In this document: positions 60,951 to 64,000 of the stretch, piece by piece
Numbering within the stretch: the first letter of the stretch is position 1
Layout of the letters: every line of letters begins with the position of its first letter
Assembly (NCBI RefSeq): GCF_010686705.1
Contig: NZ_JAAGWY010000002.1
Coordinates: forward strand, 148,001-212,000
Direction: 5' to 3'
From: Leifsonia tongyongensis
GTDB lineage: Bacteria > Actinomycetota > Actinomycetes > Actinomycetales > Microbacteriaceae
Length of the DNA stretch: 64,000 bases
Translations under genes and position numbers: made by a program
Notes under the pieces: generated by a model
Told to the model about the DNA's origin: nothing
Seen by the model: the letters and a program-made list of their open reading frames with translations, nothing else
Databases searched by the model: none

Positions 60951-61796
60951 TCAGGCGTCGGGCTCGGCCAGCGCGGCGATGTCCTTCTCGCCGCGGCCGT
61001 CGCGGGACGCATCCTCGAGCGCCTCATGAACTGTTGAGACAGCCGGCAGCGGCACGCGGCTGCTGGCGATCATCAGCCGAGTGTCCTTGAGCAGGAGGTC
61101 GATGGAGAACTGCGTGTCATCGAACGAGCGGTCACGGATGATGTCGCCCTTGCTCGCGGCGAGCGGCGCCAGCGTGGTCAATGACAGCGCCGACAGCACG
61201 TCATCGGTGCTCAGGTCGTTCGAGTGGCCGAGCCGGAGGGCTTCGACGACGCCCTCCATCGAGACGGCCAGCGCAAGGTTGGCGATCAGCTTGCCGGTGG
61301 CCGCCTTCGGAGCGGTGTCCACGATCCGGAGCTTGTCGGGGTCCGCCCAGACGGCGACGATCCCTGCCGCTTCCTTCGCCGCATCCGGTGCCCCTCCGAC
61401 CAGGACGGCGAGCCGCCCGGCCCGCGCGGGAGCCAGGGAGCCGATCACGGGGGAGTGCACGTATCGCACCTCCGCATCCGCCGCCCAGGCCGCGAACGAG
61501 GCCGCATCGGCGGGCGCGACAGTGGTCACGTCGATCCACAGTGCCGACGGCGCGAACGGCAGACCGGCGTCGAGGATCACCTCGCGTACGGCTTCCGGGC
61601 CGAACAGGGCCGACACCACGACTTCGGCGCCGGCGACGGCTTCGGCGGCGCTCCCGGCGACGGTCGCGCCACGTGCTCCCGCGTCTTCCGCGGCCGGAGC
61701 GCTGCGGTTCCAGACCGTCACCTCGTGTCCGGCATCGATCAGGTGGACAACGAGTTCGCGGCCCATCCGCCCCAGCCCGATGAATGAGATCTTCAT
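60951..61796 (-). CDS. NAD(P)-dependent beta-hydroxyacid dehydrogenase family protein
   Basis: 281 residues. The Rossmann motif is IGLGRMGRELVVHLIDAG (about 6-23). The family substrate loop is expected near SPVIGSLAPARAG, where HIBADH proteins have DAPVSGG; here it is altered. The catalytic Lys is likely in TGKLIANLAL near 167. It resembles 3-hydroxyisobutyrate dehydrogenase or imine-reductase-like oxidoreductases. GGGAGG is six bases before the ATG. The change in the loop makes the substrate uncertain. Confidence 0.85.
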   Translation of the reverse strand: MKISFIGLGRMGRELVVHLIDAGHEVTVWNRSAPAAEDAGARGATVAGSAAEAVAGAEVVVSALFGPEAVREVILDAGLPFAPSALWIDVTTVAPADAASFAAWAADAEVRYVHSPVIGSLAPARAGRLAVLVGGAPDAAKEAAGIVAVWADPDKLRIVDTAPKAATGKLIANLALAVSMEGVVEALRLGHSNDLSTDDVLSALSLTTLAPLAASKGDIIRDRSFDDTQFSIDLLLKDTRLMIASSRVPLPAVSTVHEALEDASRDGRGEKDIAALAEPDA

Positions 61797-61866
61797 GATC
61801 AGCCTCCCGCCCCCATTCCACGCCCAATCACACTGCGCTCACAACCCACTTTCCCGCCCCCGCGCC

Positions 61867-61925
61867 TCGCGAGTTGGCACTCGTGGTTGTTCTGGCCACC
61901 GCGAAGCAGCCACGAGTGCCAAGTC
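61867..61925. terminator. Long stem-loop between minus-strand genes
   Basis: GCGAGTTGGCACTCGTGG (61867-61884) pairs with 61908-61925 over 18 bases with one mismatch; the loop is 23 bases. It lies between the quinone-oxidoreductase-like gene and the dehydrogenase gene (bases 61797-62002 have no gene). It is probably a terminator of the former. Confidence 0.5.
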
Positions 61926-61929
61926 GCCG

Positions 61930-61985
61930 GCCAGCGAGCCGAGGCCAGCGAGCCGAGGCCAGCGAGCCGAGGCCAGCGAGCCGGG
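61930..61985. repeat. 14-bp tandem repeat, about four copies
   Basis: GCCAGCGAGCCGAG occurs four times in a row (the last copy ends differently), immediately downstream of the quinone-oxidoreductase-like gene. It has no coding role in either flanking gene. The function is unknown; it may be a slippage product. Confidence 0.85.
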
Positions 61986-62002
61986 GTCGCCCCGAGAGAA
62001 GC

Positions 62003-62944
62003 TCAGGGGACGAGCACGACCTTGCCGGTGACCGCGCCCGACTCGATGTCGCGATGGGCGGCAGCCACCTCGTCGAGCGGATACACGTGCGCGACGTCGA
62101 TGGTGAACTCACCGCGCTCCAGCAGGCCGGCCACCACCTGGTACGCCTCGGCGCGCAACGCCTGCTCCTCGGGCGTCAGCGGCACTGGGCTGCCGCCCGC
62201 CCAGGCGCGGATCCCCAGGTCGGCGGCGCGCGCGCCCGCGGCGATCGTGCCGATGTGCGAACGATCCGGCACGAGTTCGAAGGATGCGTCGAGCGCCTCG
62301 TCCGTGCCCACCGCGTCGAACACCACATCCACTCCGCCCGGTGCGAGAGCGCGCACGCGCTCGGCCAGACCGGGACCGTACGTCGTCGGTATCGCGCCGA
62401 GGTCGCGCATCCGCTGCTGGTTCGCTTCGCTGCCGGTCGCGATCACCGTCGCACCCCACGCGACCGCGAACTGGATGGCGGCGCTCCCGACGGCGCCCGA
62501 CCCCGCATGCACCAGAAGCGTCGTGCCTTCGCCCACCTCCAGCGACTTCAGTACCTGGTAGGCGGTGCTCACCGGCGTTCCGAGGGCTGCCGCCTGCTCC
62601 CAGGTGATGGATGCGGGCTTGCGCACCAGCTGGGCGGCGGATGCGACCACCTGCGTCGCATCCGCACCGTGCGCACCGCGAACGATCACCTCGTCGCCCG
62701 GCGCCCACCCGGACACGGCCGAGCCCACTTCGAGGATGACGCCTGCCGCATCCGAGCCGAGCCGCCTCGGCCCGTTGAATGGCGCCGGCCGCTCGCCCGA
62801 ACGCAGCTTCAGGTCGATGGGATTGATGCCGGCGGCCTTGACCTCCACGAGCACCTGATCATCGGACGGCGTCGGGTCCGGCACCTCGACAACCTCGAGG
62901 ACCTCCGGTCCGCCGACCTTCTCGTATTGCACGACACGCGCCAT
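62003..62944 (-). CDS. Quinone-oxidoreductase-like NADP-dependent MDR protein
   Basis: 313 residues. The GroES-like N-terminal domain is followed by a Rossmann domain with the NADPH motif HAGSGAVGSAAIQFAVAWGATVIAT (about 147-171) and VDVVFDAVGTD. Zinc ligands of alcohol dehydrogenases are absent, as in QOR/zeta-crystallin proteins, which reduce quinones or enones. The start at 62944 opens with MARVVQYEKVGGPEVLEV, typical for the family. No partner genes are evident. Confidence 0.9.
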   Translation of the reverse strand: MARVVQYEKVGGPEVLEVVEVPDPTPSDDQVLVEVKAAGINPIDLKLRSGERPAPFNGPRRLGSDAAGVILEVGSAVSGWAPGDEVIVRGAHGADATQVVASAAQLVRKPASITWEQAAALGTPVSTAYQVLKSLEVGEGTTLLVHAGSGAVGSAAIQFAVAWGATVIATGSEANQQRMRDLGAIPTTYGPGLAERVRALAPGGVDVVFDAVGTDEALDASFELVPDRSHIGTIAAGARAADLGIRAWAGGSPVPLTPEEQALRAEAYQVVAGLLERGEFTIDVAHVYPLDEVAAAHRDIESGAVTGKVVLVP

Positions 62945-63004
62945 GATGCTCTCCGTTTCCGTAGACCTATCCCCATGCTGACAACCCGAGGGGGTCTCTG
63001 AATA

Positions 63005-63038
63005 GTCCGAGATCGGCGAATCGTCCGAAATCGGCGAA
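63005..63038. repeat. Direct repeat, 18-base period, upstream of two divergent genes
   Basis: GTCCGAGATCGGCGAA (63005-63020) and GTCCGAAATCGGCGAA (63023-63038) differ by one base. They lie between the divergent oxidoreductase (62944 minus) and NTF2-like (63101 plus) genes and could bind a regulator on the same face of the helix every 18 bases; no regulator is evident. Confidence 0.5.
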
Positions 63039-63100
63039 CCACGTGGCGACTCGCGCGCTGCCTCCCCTTTTTCGGCGGTTCTGTGACCCACACTGGGTTC

Positions 63101-63436
63101 ATGCGCATCCATGTCCCCGAGGGCGTGCCGGCGGTGGTGAGCGAAGCCATCGAGGCGGCGAACGCTCACGACACCGAGCGGTTCCTCGACGCCTTCGCGG
63201 CGACGGGGACTGTCGACGACTGGGGGCGCGTGTTCACGGGACGTGACGAGATCCGCGGATGGAGCGACCGGGAGTTCATCGGACTGCAGGTCACGCTCGA
63301 CGACCTGGTCTTCGTGGAGATCCCCGATGGAGTCGCCGTGCGAGCGCGCGTCGGCGGCGGTGGGTTCAACGGCCCATCGACGTTCACGTTCCTGGTCTCC
63401 GGCGACTCGATCGACCGGATGAGCATCACCGCCTAA
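63101..63436 (+). CDS. SnoaL/NTF2-like protein
   Basis: 111 residues: VSEAIEAANAHDTERFLDAFAATGTVDDWGRVFTGRDEIRGW followed by four strands. This is the NTF2-like fold, shorter than the example at 1377. The ATG at 63101 is preferred, since CACACT ends six bases upstream as in other leaderless genes here; a GTG at 63083 would extend it by six residues. The ligand is unknown. It is divergent from the oxidoreductase gene. Confidence 0.72.
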   Translation: MRIHVPEGVPAVVSEAIEAANAHDTERFLDAFAATGTVDDWGRVFTGRDEIRGWSDREFIGLQVTLDDLVFVEIPDGVAVRARVGGGGFNGPSTFTFLVSGDSIDRMSITA

Positions 63437-63488
63437 GCATCACAGCCTGGCGGTCGCGGCCAGCGGTTCGCGGTGCCACGATGGATGA

Positions 63489-64000
63489 ATGGCCCACGAC
63501 CTTCACATCACCGGCGACGCCGAAGCGGATGCTCTCCTGTCCACCGACCCGCTCGCACTCCTGATCGGCATGCTGCTCGATCAGCAGATCCCGATGGAGA
63601 CCGCGTTCTCCGGTCCTGCGAAGCTCCGCGACCGGATGGGCGGCCACCTCGATGCCTCGACGATCGCGTCGTACGACCCGGACGCCTTCCTCGCCATCAT
63701 GAAGCAGCCGCCGTCGGTGCACCGTTTCCCGGGGTCCATGGCTGGGCGCATCCAGTCGATGTGTGCTGCCCTGGTGGCGGATTGGGGAGGCGACGCCGCT
63801 GCGATCTGGACGCAGGGCGATCCCGACGGCGCCGAGGTGCTCGAGCGGCTGAAGTCGCTGCCCGGGTTCGGCGAGCAGAAGGCGAAGATCTTCCTCGCGC
63901 TGCTCGGCAAGCAGTGGGGCGTCGCGGCTTCCGGCTGGCAGGACGCCTCCGCACCGTACGGCGAGACCGGCTCGTACCGGTCGGTCGCCGACATCGTCGA
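63489..64000 (+). CDS. HhH-GPD base-excision-repair-like protein, 3' end cut off
   Basis: Partial: 170 codons visible and the frame is open at the window edge. The N-terminus HDLHITGDAEADALLSTDPLALLIGMLLDQQIPMETAFSGP and the helix-hairpin-helix LKSLPGFGEQKAKIFLALLGKQWGV (about 119-143) match an uncharacterised HhH-GPD family, relatives of DNA glycosylases. The usual catalytic Asp after the HhH would lie near or beyond the edge. CACGAT ends six bases before the ATG at 63489, so the gene is probably leaderless. Confidence 0.82.
   Translation, partial: MAHDLHITGDAEADALLSTDPLALLIGMLLDQQIPMETAFSGPAKLRDRMGGHLDASTIASYDPDAFLAIMKQPPSVHRFPGSMAGRIQSMCAALVADWGGDAAAIWTQGDPDGAEVLERLKSLPGFGEQKAKIFLALLGKQWGVAASGWQDASAPYGETGSYRSVADIV

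Overview
This is one 64-kb stretch of a high-GC actinobacterial chromosome, most likely from a member of the Microbacteriaceae. The reasons are the codon style (Ala-Ser is nearly always GCATCC, so GGATGC/GCATCC words are everywhere), the family-restricted small proteins (for example the DUF7882-type protein at 39631-39990), and the many leaderless promoters, where a TANNNT hexamer ends six bases before the start codon. I see no rRNA, tRNA, CRISPR array, phage or insertion sequence. The window is dense: almost every gap is under 200 bases, and many neighbouring starts and stops overlap as ATGA or TGATG.

Layout. 1-6.4 kb holds two TetR regulators, an NTF2-like/SDR pair, a RibD/DHFR-like reductase, and an operon of an MFS exporter with two membrane proteins. 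6.4-15.9 kb is a nine-gene operon on the minus strand for a form I aerobic carbon monoxide dehydrogenase: coxM, coxS, coxL, an XdhC-YHS fusion, a MobA-like cytidylyltransferase, the MoxR ATPase coxD, the VWA protein coxE, coxG and a CoxF/XdhC protein. A divergent LysR regulator and moaA (molybdenum cofactor) follow. 18-20 kb carries sufS-sufU, which together with moaA supplies cofactors of the kind CO dehydrogenase needs. 20-26 kb has a PASTA penicillin-binding protein and a Clp ATPase preceded by an HspR-type inverted repeat. 26-30 kb is a surface-protein cluster: two SipW-type secreted proteins (one with a ricin lectin domain), a LAXTG sortase substrate and its SipW-like signal peptidase. 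30-34.3 kb is a polyamine-type ABC importer (potADBC). 34.4-43.5 kb contains a PHP phosphoesterase, a secreted glucodextranase-like GH15 enzyme, small proteins, a cysteine-free ribosomal protein L36 under a probable Zur operator, a NYN-LOTUS protein and a frameshifted FAD/Rieske oxidoreductase. 43.6-51 kb holds stress-type genes (YrhK-like, aquaporin, glutamate decarboxylase, DUF2252, AI-2E-type permease, GAP-family protein). 51-64 kb has a CrtI-like oxidoreductase with a lipase-maturation-factor-like protein, stand-alone LigD-type polymerase and DNA ligase genes, a beta-propeller/cell-wall-binding protein, and assorted metabolic genes ending in a truncated HhH-GPD protein.

The most novel signal is a 21-bp palindrome (CATCAYC-N7-GRTGATG) found four times. 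It lies a fixed 20-21 bases upstream of a TACATT or TAGCGT hexamer that is itself exactly six bases before the start codon of the YrhK-like, aquaporin, glutamate decarboxylase and AI-2E genes. A fourth copy precedes the SHOCT-type membrane protein gene with the same operator-to-hexamer distance. At 45057-45141 the arrangement is a perfect mirror that drives two divergent genes. I read it as the binding site of an unidentified activator of an envelope/pH/osmotic stress regulon. This rests on sequence only; the regulator is not identifiable here.
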